Part shown: one piece after another, positions 1-49,734 of the stretch | Position numbering within the stretch: the first letter of the stretch is position 1 | How the letters are laid out: every line of letters starts with the position of its first letter | Assembly: GCF_026213295.1 (NCBI RefSeq) | Contig: NC_079427.1 | Span: 33,731,170 to 33,795,169, forward strand | Direction of reading: 5' to 3' | Length of the DNA stretch: 64,000 nucleotides | DNA from: Gadus chalcogrammus | Lineage: Eukaryota > Chordata > Actinopteri > Gadiformes > Gadidae | The notes under the pieces: generated by a model | What the model saw: only the letters and a program-made list of their open reading frames with translations | The model's database searches: none | What the model was told of the DNA's origin: nothing | Translations under genes and position numbers: made by a program

Positions 1-2552
1 GGTTTCCTGCTAAGAGTCATGGCCTCAGATTTAGCGGTGCTGATCCTCATCCCAGCCGCTTCACACTCGGCCGCCAGCCGATCCAGTGAGTGCTGAAGGT
101 CACAGGCCGATGATCCAATGAGGACCACATCATCTGCAAAAAGCAGTGACGAGATCCTCAGACCACCGAACTGCAACCCCTCCCCACCACGACTACGCCT
201 CGATATCCTGTCCATGTATATCACAAACAGGATTGGTGACAAGGCGCAGCCCTGGCGGAGACCAACACCCACTGAGAACGAAACTGACTGGCTGCCGAGA
301 ACACGAACACAGCTCTCGCTTTGGGAGTACAAAGATTGGATGGCCCTGAGGATAGACCCCCTTACCCCATACTCCCGCAGCACCTCCTACAGTTTCTCCC
401 GGGGGACCCGGTCATACGCCTTCTCCAGATCCACAAAACACATGTAGACCGGATGGGCATACTCCCAGGCCCCCTCCAGGATCCTTGCGAGAGTGAAGAG
501 CTGGTCCGTAGTTCCACGTCCGGGGCGAAAACCGCATTGTTCCTCTTCAATCTGAGGTTCGACGATCGGCCGAACCCTCCTTTCCAGCACCTTGGAGTAG
601 ACTTTACCAGGGAGGCTGAGAAGTGTGATACCCCGGTAATTGGTACACACTCTCTGGTCCCCCTTTTTGAACAGGGGAACCACCACCCCGGTTTGCCACT
701 CCTTTGGCACTGTACCCGACTCCCACGCGATGTTGAATAGGCGTGTCAACCATGACAGCCCCTCAACACCCAGAGCCTTTAGCATTTCTGGCTGGATCTC
801 ATCAATCCCTGGGGCTTTGCCACTGCGGAGATGTTTGACTACCTCAGTGACCTCCACCAGGGAAATTGACGACGAAACACCATCAACCTCGAGCTCTGCC
901 TCCAACATAGAGGGCGTGTTATTCGGATTCAGGAGTTCCTCAAAGTGTTCCTTCCAACGTCCGACGACCTCCTCAGTTGAGGTCAACAGAGTCCCATCCT
1001 TACTGTACACAGCTTGGATGGTTCCCCGTTTCCCCCTCCTGAGGTGCCGGATAGTCTTCCAGAAACACTTTGGTGCCGACCGAAAGTCCTTCTCCATGGC
1101 CTCTCCGAACTTCTCCCACACCCGCTGCTTAGCCTCCGACACGGCAGCCGCTGCAGCCCTTCGAGCCTGTCGGTACCCTGCAACCGAGTCAGGAGTCCTC
1201 CAGGATATCATATCCCGGAAGGCCTCCTTCTTCAGTCGGACGGCTTCCCTGACCACCGGTGTCCACCACGGTGTCCGAGGGTTACCGCCCCTTGAGGAGC
1301 CTAAGACCCTGAGGCCACAGCTAGCCACCGCAGCTTCAGCAATGGAGGCTTTGAACACCGCCCACTCCGGCTCAATGCCCCCAACCTCCACAGGAATGCC
1401 AGAAAAGCTCCGCCGGAGGTGTGAGTTGAAGATACCTAGGACGGGGGCCTCCTCCAGACGTTCCCAGTTCACCCGCACTACTCGTTTGGGCTTACCAGGT
1501 CTATCCGGAAATTTCCCCCATTCCCTGATCCAACTCACAACCAGATGGTGGTCGGTTGACAGTTCCGCCCCTCTCTTTACCCGAGTGTCCAAAACATGCG
1601 GCCTCAGATCAGATGACACGATCACGAAATCGATCATCGATCTTCGGCCTAGGGTACTCTGGTACCAGGTACACTTATGAGCACCCTTATGTTCGAACAT
1701 GGTGTTTGTTATGGATAATCCATGACTAGCACAGAAGTCCAATAACAAACGACCGCTCGGGTTTAGATCAGGGAGGCCGTTCCTCCCCACCACGCCTCTC
1801 CAGGTGTCTCCATCGTTGCCCACGTGGGCGTTGAAGTCTCCCAGCAGAACTACGGAGTCCCCTACTGGAGCCCCATACAGGACTCCATTCAGGGTCTCCA
1901 AGAAGGCCGAGTACTCTGAGCTGCTGTTTGGTGCATACGCACAAACAACAGTCAGAGTTTTCCCCCCTACAACCCTTAGGCGCAGGGAGGCGACCCTCTC
2001 GTCTACCGGGGTAAACTCCAACACCGCGGCGCTCAGCCGGGGATTTATGAGTATCCCCACACCCGCCCGGCGCCTCACGCCCTCGGCAACTCCGGAGAAG
2101 AATAGAGTCCAACCCTTATCCAGGAGTACGGTACCAGAGCTGAGACTGTGCGTGGAGGTAAGCCCCACCAGATCTAACTGATAGCGCTCCACCTCCCTCA
2201 CAAGCTCCGGTTCCTTTCCCCACAGCGAGGTGACGTTCCACGTCCCCAGAGCCAGCTTCTGCCGCCCGGGTCTGGTCCGTCGAGACCCCTGACCTTCGCT
2301 GCCACCCATGTGGCTGCGCACCCGACCCCAACGGGTCTTCCCACAGGTGGTGGGCCCATGGGATGAAGAGAGGGGGGGTGCCACGTAGTTTGTTCGGGCT
2401 GTGCCCGACCGGGCTCCGTGGCAAACCCGGCCACCAGGCGCTCGCCATCGAGCCCTCCGTCTGGGCCTGGCTCCAGACGGGGGCCCCGGGCTTCCTCCGG
2501 GCCGGGTCACATCTCCTCTTTTTCCGTTCTTCATTGGAGTTTTTTGAACCAT
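1..2552 (-). pseudogene. LINE endonuclease-reverse transcriptase ORF with one internal stop
   Basis: The frame opens at an ATG at 2552 and runs 721 codons to a TAG at 389-387. The endonuclease has the landmarks [12 protein letters not shown] (near 2255), GDFNAHVG, a [15 protein letters not shown] segment and [10 protein letters not shown] follows with [50 protein letters not shown] and [12 protein letters not shown]. Beyond the TAG the same frame stays open to base 1 and gives GLRQGCALSPILF and LLFADDVVLIG, so the stop replaces a single codon (expected Trp after REKL) and is not a frameshift. One nonsense change in about 850 codons suggests a recently active copy that is now defective. The true start could be upstream of 2552. 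Confidence 0.85.
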
Positions 2553-2663
2553 TCTTAGTCTGGCCCCTCACCTGAGACCACTCTGCCATGAGAGACCCTA
2601 CCAGGAGCACAAGGCTCCAGACAACACAGCTCTCAGGTTCACAGGGACACGCAAACCTCTCCA
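1..2663 (-). mobile_element. Non-LTR retrotransposon (LINE), apurinic-endonuclease type, cut by the window edge
   Basis: The minus strand holds a long LINE reading frame that continues past base 1. The order is 5' GC-rich leader (about 2663-2280), exonuclease/endonuclease/phosphatase domain, linker, then reverse transcriptase up to the FADD active-site box near 135. The 3' part of RT, any RNase H and the 3' tail lie outside the window. The RT motif [10 protein letters not shown] and the endonuclease style suggest the RTE-like group common in fish; the clade is an inference. The 5' limit is placed where LINE-like coding and GC content stop, near 2663; no target-site duplication was found. Confidence 0.9.
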
Positions 2664-2679
2664 CCACGATAAGGTGACG

Positions 2680-4035
2680 GTTCCAGGAGAGGATATAACA
2701 TATTGTAGCCTACACAGATATCTATATCATATAATATATATTATCACGGCCAAAAGCTGTGTGAGCCGATATTATGAATCTCAAACGACCGCATTGGGTT
2801 CTCCGACGTTCCTGGTTCTTCAACGTCCACATCAATGTGAATACACACACTGTAACGCAAGTGTTTCTTGTCGGTTCTTTGACGTGTCTTGTATTTCCAC
2901 AACGAGACAATCGTGGGGGTTATCTGAGCCATGGTTGAGAAGGAATTGGGGGAAAGGAACTTTGGTTTGACTCGCTGAAGTACATGAACTGGGACATGCC
3001 GCCGGTTGCCGCGAGGCACCATCGCCCGGCAGCGGGCAGCCGGCAGCAGGCAGCGCGCGGTTCAGTCGACTTCAGGTTGATGTGAAAGTGGAAGAACCAG
3101 AGACGTCGCAGAACCCGACAAAGTCGTTGTCTTGTATTTCCACAACGAGACAATCGTGGGGGTTATCTCAGCCAAGGTTGAGAATGAATTGGGGGGAAGG
3201 AACTTTGGCTTTGACTCCCTCAAGACCATGAACCACGACAAGGAGGAGAAAGGGATCTTTGCCGGGCAGCGCTTATGCACCTCCGCCTCCGGCGGTGGTC
3301 CCTCAGCGGGGCTCAAGCGGGAGACATTCGCCGCCAACAATCCCTTTCTCCTCCATGTCGTGGTTCATGTTCTTGAGGGAGTCGAAGCCAAAGTTCCTTC
3401 CCCCCAATTCATTCATTCGTTATGCGCCATCACACCAACAGCAGAACGGTTATCCAAATAACAAGGAAGTGTACAACACTTCCGTTACAGTCCTGGAGCT
3501 CTATATCTAAATAATATCATATAATACATAGATATCTATATCATATAACATATTGTGTGCGCCTCCAGACGATATTATGAATCACAAACGACTTTGTCGG
3601 GTTCTGCGACGTCTCTGGTTCTTCCATTTTCACATCAACCTGAAGTCGACTGAACCGCGCTCTGCCGGCTGCCCGCTGCCCGCTGCCGGGCGATGGTGCC
3701 TCGCGGCAACCGGCGGCATGTCCCAGTTCATGTACTTCAGCGAGTCAAACCAAAGTTCCTTTCCCCCAATTCCTTCTCAACCATGGCTCAGATAACCCCC
3801 ACGATTGTCTCGTTGTGGAAATACAAGACACGTCAAAGAACCGACAAGAAACACTTGCGTTACAGTGTGTGTATTCACACACACACATGTGGCGCTCGCA
3901 CGGTCGAGTCTCATTGGCGGGCCAACGTCTCTGGGCGGGCCAGGCAGAGTAAGGGGAGGAGCTGAGATTCCTGATGACGTCATGAGCACAGACATGCGTT
4001 CAAATGCAGCAGTAAAAAAAAAAAAAAAAATGACA
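2680..4035. repeat. Nested inverted-repeat (foldback-like) element
   Basis: A segment at about 2838-3125 recurs as its reverse complement at about 3598-3890, including the Pro/Gly-codon-like GC stretch (CCGGCAGCGGGCAGC) and the motif with TTGTATTTCCACAACGAGAC. Inside this outer palindrome a second inverted pair sits at about 3175-3258 and 3340-3418. One unit (TTGTATTTCCACAACGAGAC... AAGGAACTTTGG) occurs three times: about 2890-2975, 3130-3215, and inverted at about 3745-3835. Both ends show AT-rich ATATCTATATCATATAA sequence (about 2715 and 3525). Short open frames here are mirror images on both strands and are not credible genes. A 3' flank at 3895-4030 ends in a run of A. Family not recognised. 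Confidence 0.75.
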
Positions 4036-4446
4036 TTTTGGTGAAGACTTGTTTTCCCAGTAATATAAAATAGATAGTAAAGATAGAATTAATTATGACC
4101 TGTTTAATGTCCTATCTTGAACTATCATCATCTTATCAGCAATTAAAGCAATATTACAAGTTCTATTTCAAGGAGTCTCGAAAATGGTATCAATAGGTTT
4201 GACCGGTTAACCATGGACATCCCTTATATACATATAAAAGTATATCAAACATTGTATGTTTCTTTTTTGTGTTATCCCAGTTATGTTTTTTTAATATTTT
4301 TATTATTTAATATTACTTTTAATAGTTCCGGGACGTTGGAGCAATAACCTGGTGTTTTTACATTTCAGTCTGCACTGTGAATTTGAAGTAATGTTCAGTT
4401 TTTGAATAAAGATGCGGCAATTCCAATTTTATTTTTATTTTTTTTC
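4036..4446. other. AT-rich spacer, no gene seen
   Basis: AT-rich DNA without an open frame of note, coding similarity or clear tandem structure. It may be the interior of the degraded element whose inverted terminus ends at 4522. Confidence 0.5.
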
Positions 4447-4522
4447 AATCCGATTCATCGTTTAATCGAAAAAATAATCGACAGATTAATCGATTATTAA
4501 AATAATCGTTAGTTGCAGCCCT
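4447..4522. mobile_element. hAT-type terminal inverted repeat (fragment)
   Basis: Read on the minus strand the end is TAGGGCTGCAACTAACGATT followed by ATTTTAATAATCGATTAATC, the terminus typical of a widespread vertebrate hAT MITE family. Only this end is recognised; the partner terminus was not found in the AT-rich DNA to the left. Confidence 0.7.
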
Positions 4523-4659
4523 AATTTTAACCACCAAAGTGGTCCAAGCACAATGAAAACAGTTCATACTTCAAGTCACAATGGGCGCAGCCATCTTGAA
4601 TTCTGTCTCGGAATTTTGCTCGGTCACCACTGAGTTCAACCGAGATGGCGAGTTCGCCG

Positions 4660-5055
4660 TCCGAGGAAAAGGGGCGTTTCGCTTGGCAACGTCCTCGGAT
4701 CTCCGAGACGGATGGATATTAAAACGCAGCAATAGGAGAGCCTGTCGGAGAACCTTTCCGTAGTTTACGTGCGCATCCAATATCAGTCGACGCAAACGAG
4801 ACGGTAAGGGCTGATTGGTCCTCTAACAAAATCCTTTCCGGAAACGCTACTCGGTTTGACTTTGGACCTTATTTACTTTGTACGTTGTTTACTTTGCAAA
4901 GGACCAATAAAATACCAAATAGGATTTTTAAAGCTTTGGAAGTTTATTTACAAAACTATTTACAAATATTTTGTTCAACATATAAGATCGATCGGGCGGA
5001 GAATTGCACTGCGTATCCGACATCCCGACGGAGAACTTTGAATGCGCGAGCAGGC
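4660..5055. repeat. Interspersed repeat, copy A of a family also at 28320-33740
   Basis: The stretch with GGGCTGATTGGTCC, TTTCCGGAA, ACCTTATTTACTTTG and GGACCAATAAAA, ending near GACGGAGAACTT, matches the two halves found at about 28330-28536 and 33545-33735, where the family member is interrupted by another transposon. No coding capacity is visible. It looks like a non-autonomous DNA element. Confidence 0.65.
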
Positions 5056-5059
5056 GTCT

Positions 5060-5900
5060 CATTAGACCTGGGCATTCGAGGCTATAGCCCCGGATCTTTT
5101 GGGAATAGCCCCGGATCGCTGTGCCGTAAAAAAAACCATCATAATGTTGAAAGTAGCCCCGTAGAGTTTACTTCTTTGTGATTGAATTACCAGCAGCCAC
5201 AGATGCAACATTGTAGCGAGTGAAAACCGCAAAATTCTGCCGTGTCCATGTATGGGCAGATTTAGAATAATTTGTTGCAAAATGTTGCAAATTCAATGTT
5301 GGTATTCTTTCTTCTCTATGCATAGCGCATCTCGTCAATATTGCTGTTTTGTGCTGCCAGCCTTTTAGTGAGATAGGGGAGTGTTGAGAAGGACAGTACC
5401 AAAATATCTTTGGTAAGATGGATATAAGAGAGACCCTCAGTGAATTCAACCCGGTCCACTTGACATCGGGTAGGTGCATGACAGTGGTACCGTAAAACGT
5501 CAATAGCCCGGGCTATTATTTGTTTTCTATCACTGAACTTTCGAACAAAACTCTTGCTCAGCAACGATGGGAAATAGCCTACTATCAAATGCATTATTTA
5601 AACCAGTATGAATATTACCGTAGGCCTACATGTTTACCAGGCAGTTGAATAACGCCTGCACACACACACAGTCACGCACGCACGCACACGCAGAGTGGTA
5701 ATCGGGAGAGTTGGGAGAATTCCCTGTGGCCCGTTAACGTTTTGGGGGGCGCCGGGTCAACGTCGAAACCAATTCGATTTTGTCTAGAGGGGAGTAACTG
5801 AGCGCCCCCTCCCGAAGTGGTACAGCCCAGGTCGGCCTTGAACTGCGTTTGGTCAGAAAGACGTAACGGCTAATGACAACATTGAACTCTCACGCAGGCT
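5060..5900. repeat. Interspersed repeat, inverted copy of 19060-19640
   Basis: Reverse-complement similarity is visible over several blocks: the segment with CCGGTCCACTTGACATCGG (about 5450) pairs with GATGTCAAGTGGACCGG at about 19545, and the segment around CGATTTTGTCTAGAGGGGAG (about 5778) pairs with CTCCCCTCTAGACAAAATCG at about 19155. The 19-kb copy lies in an element with hAT-like ends, so this is probably a truncated relative. No gene. Confidence 0.7.
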
Positions 5901-6322
5901 CGAACAGAATATTAAAAAAAATCTAGGGGGGGAGGATACCCCGGACCCCCCTAGAGGGATAATATCCTTCTCACCTTTTTCACCCCTAACCCGTTTTCAT
6001 GCCTGTGGGATATATTTTGTATGATATCGAGTTGAAACGTTCGTTGTGGAGCACAAAAAACGCATATAGACGCTTTCTTCAGTTGGCTGTTTTTAGCCGA
6101 TTCTATCAAAACGCTATAAACTTGGAACGATGGGGGCACTGGTTATGGTAAAAACTAAATCGCTATTTTAAACCACTTAAAAGGCTAAAAGTAGCCCGAC
6201 ACTTCTTTGGTAGTATAATAAGGGTCTTAACATATAAAACAAGGCATTGAGAACTTTGTAAGTGTACAGATTGTTCATTAAAAAGGACATTTTATGCACA
6301 CAATACCATCAGTAGATCACCC
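5900..6322. other. Spacer, no feature recognised
   Basis: A G-rich patch (about 5920-5965) is followed by AT-rich sequence. No coding, RNA gene or repeat family was recognised. Confidence 0.4.
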
Positions 6323-6454
6323 GTCGACGCCATTTTGTTTTTAAGACTCAATAAGTAGATTGGCGAACACAGAGCTTGCGTGTTGCTGACGGATGTCACA
6401 ATATCTGTGTTCGTCAATCTACCTATCGAGTCTTAAAAACAAAATGGCGTTGAC
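6323..6454. repeat. Hairpin: inverted repeat with about 51-bp arms and 30-bp loop
   Basis: Arm 6323-6373 (starting GTCGACGCCATTTTG) is complementary to 6404-6454 (ending CAAAATGGCGTTGAC) with only a few mismatches. The compact form suggests a foldback MITE. Confidence 0.8.
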
Positions 6455-6663
6455 GGATATGTGGGTAATGAAATGATAAAGAAAAAGAGAGAGTGAGGAA
6501 GGGGAGAGAGGGATGGAGGGGTACGGTTGAAGGAATATGGCGTGTCTATTTTTGCTCGTCAGTGTTGGGTGGGTGTGTGTCATATCTCGCATAACATGTT
6601 TTCCAGCGTTTTTACTTGGGGTTGAGCTGAGCAGTAATAGTAGTGTTGAACATGCATACAGAG

Positions 6664-6900
6664 CAAACAAACAGATACTGGGTACGGGGACTTTACACAC
6701 ATAGACATGGACAAACAGAGAGACAAGACATAAACAAGCAGGAACTAGCAAAAAGATACTGAGTAAGGGGACTTTTCACATATAGACGAGGACAAACAGA
6801 GAGACAAGACATAAACAAGCAATAGGAAAGAGAGGTACATGCCTTATCTGAGATTGGAAAGACAGAAAGAGAAAGAGAGAGAGAGAGAGAGAGGGAGAGA
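6664..6900. repeat. Two-copy 97-bp tandem repeat plus (GA)n tract
   Basis: Two near-identical copies share GGACAAACAGAGAGACAAGA (about 6708-6735 and 6790-6817) and CAGATACTG/AAGATACTG starts. A (GA)n microsatellite follows at about 6866-6896. The frames seen across it are low-complexity. Confidence 0.75.
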
Positions 6901-6942
6901 AAGAGGGAAAACACAACTGAACAAGTAAAAGAGAGTATTCAT

Positions 6943-7344
6943 TCAGAAAAGCCATGGTGTTTTTTCATGGCTCCGGAATAACTGTCCATTTATATAGAGT
7001 TTATCAACTGCCAATGCTGCATGTATGTTGCTTCTTCGGTTTTCGTTTAGTATGGGGTAGAGAGCTTTCCTTCGTTCGTTTATTTCCCGTGGGTATTGAT
7101 CATTCATTCCAAATTGAGTGTCCTTGCGTTGTTTTCCTTTGCTTTTGACCAGTTTTTTTTGTTGAAAGTGTTCAAATTTTGCGATGATGGGCCTAGTTTT
7201 GTCCTGCTGTTGTTTGCTGAGACGGTGAACTCGGTGGAAAGTAATAATTTGAGCGACGTCAGCGGGTAATTTAAATTGAGATTGCATGAAGTTTTGAATC
7301 TGCAACTCTGGATTATCGGGTGATTGTTGAATATGCAATAGCAC
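6943..7344 (-). pseudogene. L1/Tx1-like LINE ORF1 C-terminal fragment
   Basis: A 133-codon minus-strand frame resembles the RNA-binding C-terminal half of L1-type ORF1 proteins (transposase_22 family): HRVHRLSK, RPIIAKFEHFQQKKLV, then FGMNDQYPREINERRKALYP and LYINGQLF near the end. The N-terminal coiled-coil part is absent, and no ORF2 was found next to it, so it is a truncated LINE relic. The initial Met is not meaningful because the fragment is broken upstream at about 7344. Confidence 0.7.
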
Positions 7345-7469
7345 AAATGTTTTTTATTTGTCATAAAAATAAAAATGCAAATTTGCGTTGGCACTTTTCA
7401 ACTTCATACTGTCAAGTTATCAAAAGCAACCTATAATCATATCCACAGTGCAAGTAAACAAACAAAAAA

Positions 7470-7960
7470 GGAATCAGGGTGGAGAGCGTCTGAGAGGGGG
7501 AGGCCTCCTGGGGCAGACACTTTGGTGTTTGTGGAGATCAGTGTGTGGAGCGTCTGAGAGGGGGAGGCCTCCTGTACTAAAGTACGGCACACGGTGTGTG
7601 TGGTGCTGTCCTTCGGAGACGACGTTAAACCGAGGTCCTGACTCACTGAGGTCATAAAAAGATCCCAGGGCACTTATCGCAAAGAGTAGGGAATTCCCCG
7701 GTGGCCAAAACTGCCCAACCAGGCTCATTCAATCTGCCCCCTAATCATCCCCCTGTATAATTGGCTGATTCATCATTTCCCTCACTCACCTCCTCAAGCT
7801 GGTGTGTGGTCAGCGTTCTGGCACTGATTGGCTGCTGTGCATCACCAAAGTGGGTGCCACACATTGGATGGTGGTTGGTGAGGTCCCCCCTTCAATGTAA
7901 AGCGCTTTTGGTACCTTGAAAAGCGCTATATAAATGTAAGAAATTATCAATCAAGGTCAA
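7470..7960. repeat. Short tandem duplication followed by a teleost LINE/SINE-tail repeat
   Basis: GGAGCGTCTGAGAGGGGGAG-type units occur at about 7480-7510 and 7546-7575, and a related piece at about 7968-7995. From about 7590 to 7945 runs a repeat with GACGTTAAACCGAGGTCCTG and the ending AAGCGCTTTTGGTACCTTGA then AAAGCGCTATATAAATGTAA, which is a common 3' tail of fish retroposons. No coding capacity. Confidence 0.7.
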
Positions 7961-10793
7961 TTTGTCGAGTGTAAGAGGGTGAGGCCTCCTGGACCCTACT
8001 AAAGCAGAATGCAACAGGTTGGATGGGGAAGCTCATCATCAGAGGTTTATTTGATCTCTGCGTTTGAGTCAGGGTTCGTGTGGCGTGAGTGTCTGTAAAG
8101 ACACAGTGTGTGGCGCTTGTACGACATAATAACATAATAATGCTCATTCACAACGCCAGTATTAATAAAACTAAAGTTTGTTCTTTGGTCTTGAAAGTTC
8201 TTTCACACCAGAACATGATAACATCCATGTGGTCTACTACATAAGGCAGTGATAGCTGCATCAAGTTCTCCCGTCACCATTACTCGTTTCGCTCGTTGTT
8301 TAGTTCCAGAGAGGCCAATTTTTTTGTCCCCAAAAGAGCATGTAGATGTAAAGAGACGGGGCGTTTTTCGCTGGCACATTGAAGAGTCTATTTCAAAATG
8401 CATTGCTATTTGAATAAAGAGACAAAGAAAATCACGAAAATATGAAATGACATTGTTTAAACTGAAATGAGGATTGCATTTCACCTTTGCTGAAAAAAAA
8501 AAAAAATAATAATGTTTAATTGCCAAATGCAAAATGCCATTGCCATTTAGAAAAAAGATTGTTGGGGTGCTATCCCCCAAAAGGATAACATTGAAGCCCA
8601 TTTTCTCAGATTACGTCTGCAGAGTGTTATCCGCTATAGTCCCGTTTGAAAAATCTCAAAGTTCTCCTTCAACCTATACAAGGAAATGACTAAACCAGAC
8701 ATGCTATTTAAATAAATGATATTTACTGAAAGAGTTTTAGGGATGAAACAAAATGAATTATTTCCTCTAATAGTATAATAATTAAATACCAAAATTCTCC
8801 TTTACATTTTTTTATCCAACCAAACCTACTACCAATCCCTGGCTTCACTTAGATCCACAATATATCTCATATCTATATAAAATGTTTAGAGGTCGCTCAA
8901 TCTAATCAATTACAGAAGACGTAGTTTGAGGAGGTCCTGAAGTACTGGGGATCTGGGGAGTTGTGGTCTTCACCATCGTTGATCTGATGTTACCCAGGCA
9001 GAAATCTGTTCACGATGAGTTAATGTATTAACATTTTATAGTCTACTTTTAGTCTATTTTTTGCATTTCATTCTATTGAAATTGCCGCAAGTGAAGTTGC
9101 CTTAACCTGCTATTTTACCGTTAGACGAGTCGACAGGAAGATAGCTGTAGATGATGTCATGTGGGAAACTGAATGTTGTTATCCGTGGTCAAAGCAAGCA
9201 TATCAAAACCAACTTAAGAGCATGTTGAACATGATTTTAACTTTATAACCTTACAGTACCCGTTAAAGTGTTTCCCACAGTTAGATTCTACTGGTTGGGG
9301 TCGCTGATAGGTGCGGTTATACAATTAACCTCCAACTTGTTACGTGACAGTGTTACCCACCGAGAAAAGTAACTTCTTAGGGTTATTTTGTGTGACCAAA
9401 AGTGATCACTAATTTTATCCTTGCATGTTGGTTATATTGTTTGTGTGGTCTACTGTAGGTCTGAATGACTTCACTCTACCTGCATCAATAGCATATTTAC
9501 AAATGATACATTCTCACCTTGTACTTGTTAACAGAATGTTCAGGTCTACTGTGGGACCTCTTAGCCTCCATTAACAATGCTAAATGGTGAACCCAATGAC
9601 ATAATGAATCCTGGATGCTAAAGAGTCAATAAAACAGCAGAGGAGGAAACACTTCTAATCTCCCAAAGCACTTTAGTGACAGACACCAAGACCTCTAAGG
9701 AGTGCAATCACCACAGGTTAGCAGATAATCTCGTTGCTAGCCCGATGGTAGGATTATGATTGATTGATTGATGAGATACGTAGCATAGCAATGTAGCGAA
9801 TCAATGTAATGCCTACCGTGATGAGCTACACATGCCCAATACACAGCTACCCACCAAGAAGTTGGAAAGAAACAAGCAGTGTGCATGCGTCTGGGATTGT
9901 AACAGGAACGGATTGCTGGAAACTTAACTAAACGTATCATAACTGTTTCCTTAAATTGCGAAACGAATGCATTAAGTTCCTTGATACAACAAAAGGTATT
10001 AGGTAGTAAGTATTGTAAGTATTAGGAGTGAATGAGCAGAGTGGTCAATCAAGTGTAATATGAATGCTCACATTGCATAAATGTTCAGATGAGAGTAGTA
10101 GCTATGATGGGGAAACAGCAGATTCAGAAGAGAGTAGTAGCTATGATGGAGAATCAGCAGATTCAGAAGAGAGTAGAAGTCCATTAGCTAAATAACTAAC
10201 CTTGTAAAGTTCAAAATTCTTGTTAAATACCTTGTGCTACCTTGCATGTAATGGCTAATGGCTTTTGATGAACAAATGTTTGCCTATGAGTTCCAATAAA
10301 CACTTCATCAATCAATTCAACTCAATTCATTCAGAAATTAGTTGGGTCATCTCCAGTAATTCCTCTAACATGGAGTGAATCAATGTACTGATCATTATTG
10401 TAGGCCCAAGTATTGCACAGATAATTTCAATGTTTGGGTCTACAATCAGACAAAAAGAGTGTGAAGCTGTTGTTTTTTCTGTTTGGGAGCAAGAGTGAAC
10501 AATTGTTCGACCTGGAGTTCTTCCTACTCAGTGAGAAGACATAAGGAACAGAGCTCTGAGTCCCATTGGTAGTACGTCGATAGAATTAGGTTTCCCTTTT
10601 TGCACCATGGGTCATGGGTGACTTTCTTGATATAAAATGTGCAGCTGCGAATGCGCGATGTGGATAAGCACTGCCTCAGGCGGTCAGTAAGAATCACATT
10701 GAACTGATTTGCTGGTTGAATAGAGTTAACTAACACTAGGTGAATTGTTGTGTTAGGTGGTCTTGTTTAACTGGTTACTTTGTTTACTCCCAG
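7960..10793. other. Non-coding DNA, no gene recognised
   Basis: About 2.8 kb of AT-rich sequence upstream of the first recognised itgav exon. I looked for the preceding integrin propeller exons (an FNGDG-type calcium loop) and saw none. A short tandem repeat (AGAGTAGTAGCTATGATGG unit, about 2.3 copies) lies at about 10088-10185. Some of this is presumably itgav intron. Confidence 0.45.
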
Positions 10794-48875
<38,082 letters not shown>

Positions 48876-49375
48876 TGGCGCTCCGGGAAAACCTACTACC
48901 TGGAGGATTCTGGGTGACGTAGTCGCGTCCCCTGACGATACGACTGCGCTCCAGTGCCATGATGTAGTTCGATTTCCTTGGATGTGGTGATGATCCCATG
49001 TTGTTTCCTACTGAGTAAACCTGCAGAAGGTCTATTAACACCAAACATCACACAAAACTTACAATGCTTACTTTCAATTTCAGAATAAGCTGATTTATGG
49101 TGGATAGTGTGGTGGTTTTCAAACTTGCATTTCTGCATTTAATTGAGATGAATTAACCCATAGCTCAGCAAAGTAATGATTTATAAATCACGTCTTGGGT
49201 TCTAGCTGCCGCCTGTAGATCATGGCTGCTATTAAGTTTGGCTCAAGCACCGGCAGTCATTTATTTACAGCTTTTGTGTGCAAATGATTCCAATTATTCT
49301 GTCTATATGTGCTTTCTTTCTATAAGGTGTGTGATTTAGCTTCTCACTAAACACATTAAATGATAATGAGCATTG
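48876..49375 (+). other. itgav: Probable itgav 3' UTR with ATTAAA poly(A) signal
   Basis: After the stop, about 480 bases of non-coding DNA lead to ATTAAA at 49355-49360, followed by a GT-rich stretch (GTTGTGTGCG, 49374-49383) as expected downstream of a cleavage site. An alternative, longer UTR cannot be ruled out. Confidence 0.45.
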
Positions 49376-49423
49376 TTGTGTGCGCCACACACTGCGGTGT
49401 TATGAGATGGACTGTGTGTGTTA

Positions 49424-49463
49424 ATGTCCGGTCCAAGAAGCTTAATCCTCTTGGACCGGACAT
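49424..49463. repeat. Perfect 15-bp inverted repeat, 10-base loop
   Basis: ATGTCCGGTCCAAGA (49424-49438) and TCTTGGACCGGACAT (49449-49463) pair perfectly. It lies about 65 bases after the ATTAAA signal of itgav. It could be an RNA hairpin or a small foldback relic. Confidence 0.85.
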
Positions 49464-49734
49464 CAAAATCAACCGCTTGCTAAACGGAGCTCCACACTTC
49501 ACACCGGGGTGTTATAGGAGTTATAAATTTACTGAGCTATATATATATATATATAAGAGCTCCCCACCTCCACACACATCATGGCATTATAGGAGTTCTA
49601 TATAAGACCTCGACACACACCGTGGTGTTATTTGAGTTATATATACAAATGAGCTCCACACCACACTCATATAACACTTCTTCACTCACGGGGGGATTCA
49701 GATGGTTGCAATCTGCTCCCTCACCGGTAGTGGT

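Noticed and set aside
640..1680. 346-codon plus-strand frame
   Set aside because: It lies antisense to the LINE endonuclease/RT frame and shows no domain of its own.
5951..6139. Small minus-strand frame
   Set aside because: No homology or conserved motif; it lies in unannotated spacer.
6323..6454. Possible microRNA precursor
   Set aside because: Arms are long and it resembles a foldback MITE; nothing in the sequence supports Drosha/Dicer processing over repeat origin.
8203..8601. 132-codon minus frame
   Set aside because: Composition is that of AT-rich non-coding DNA, with no recognisable domain or splice context.
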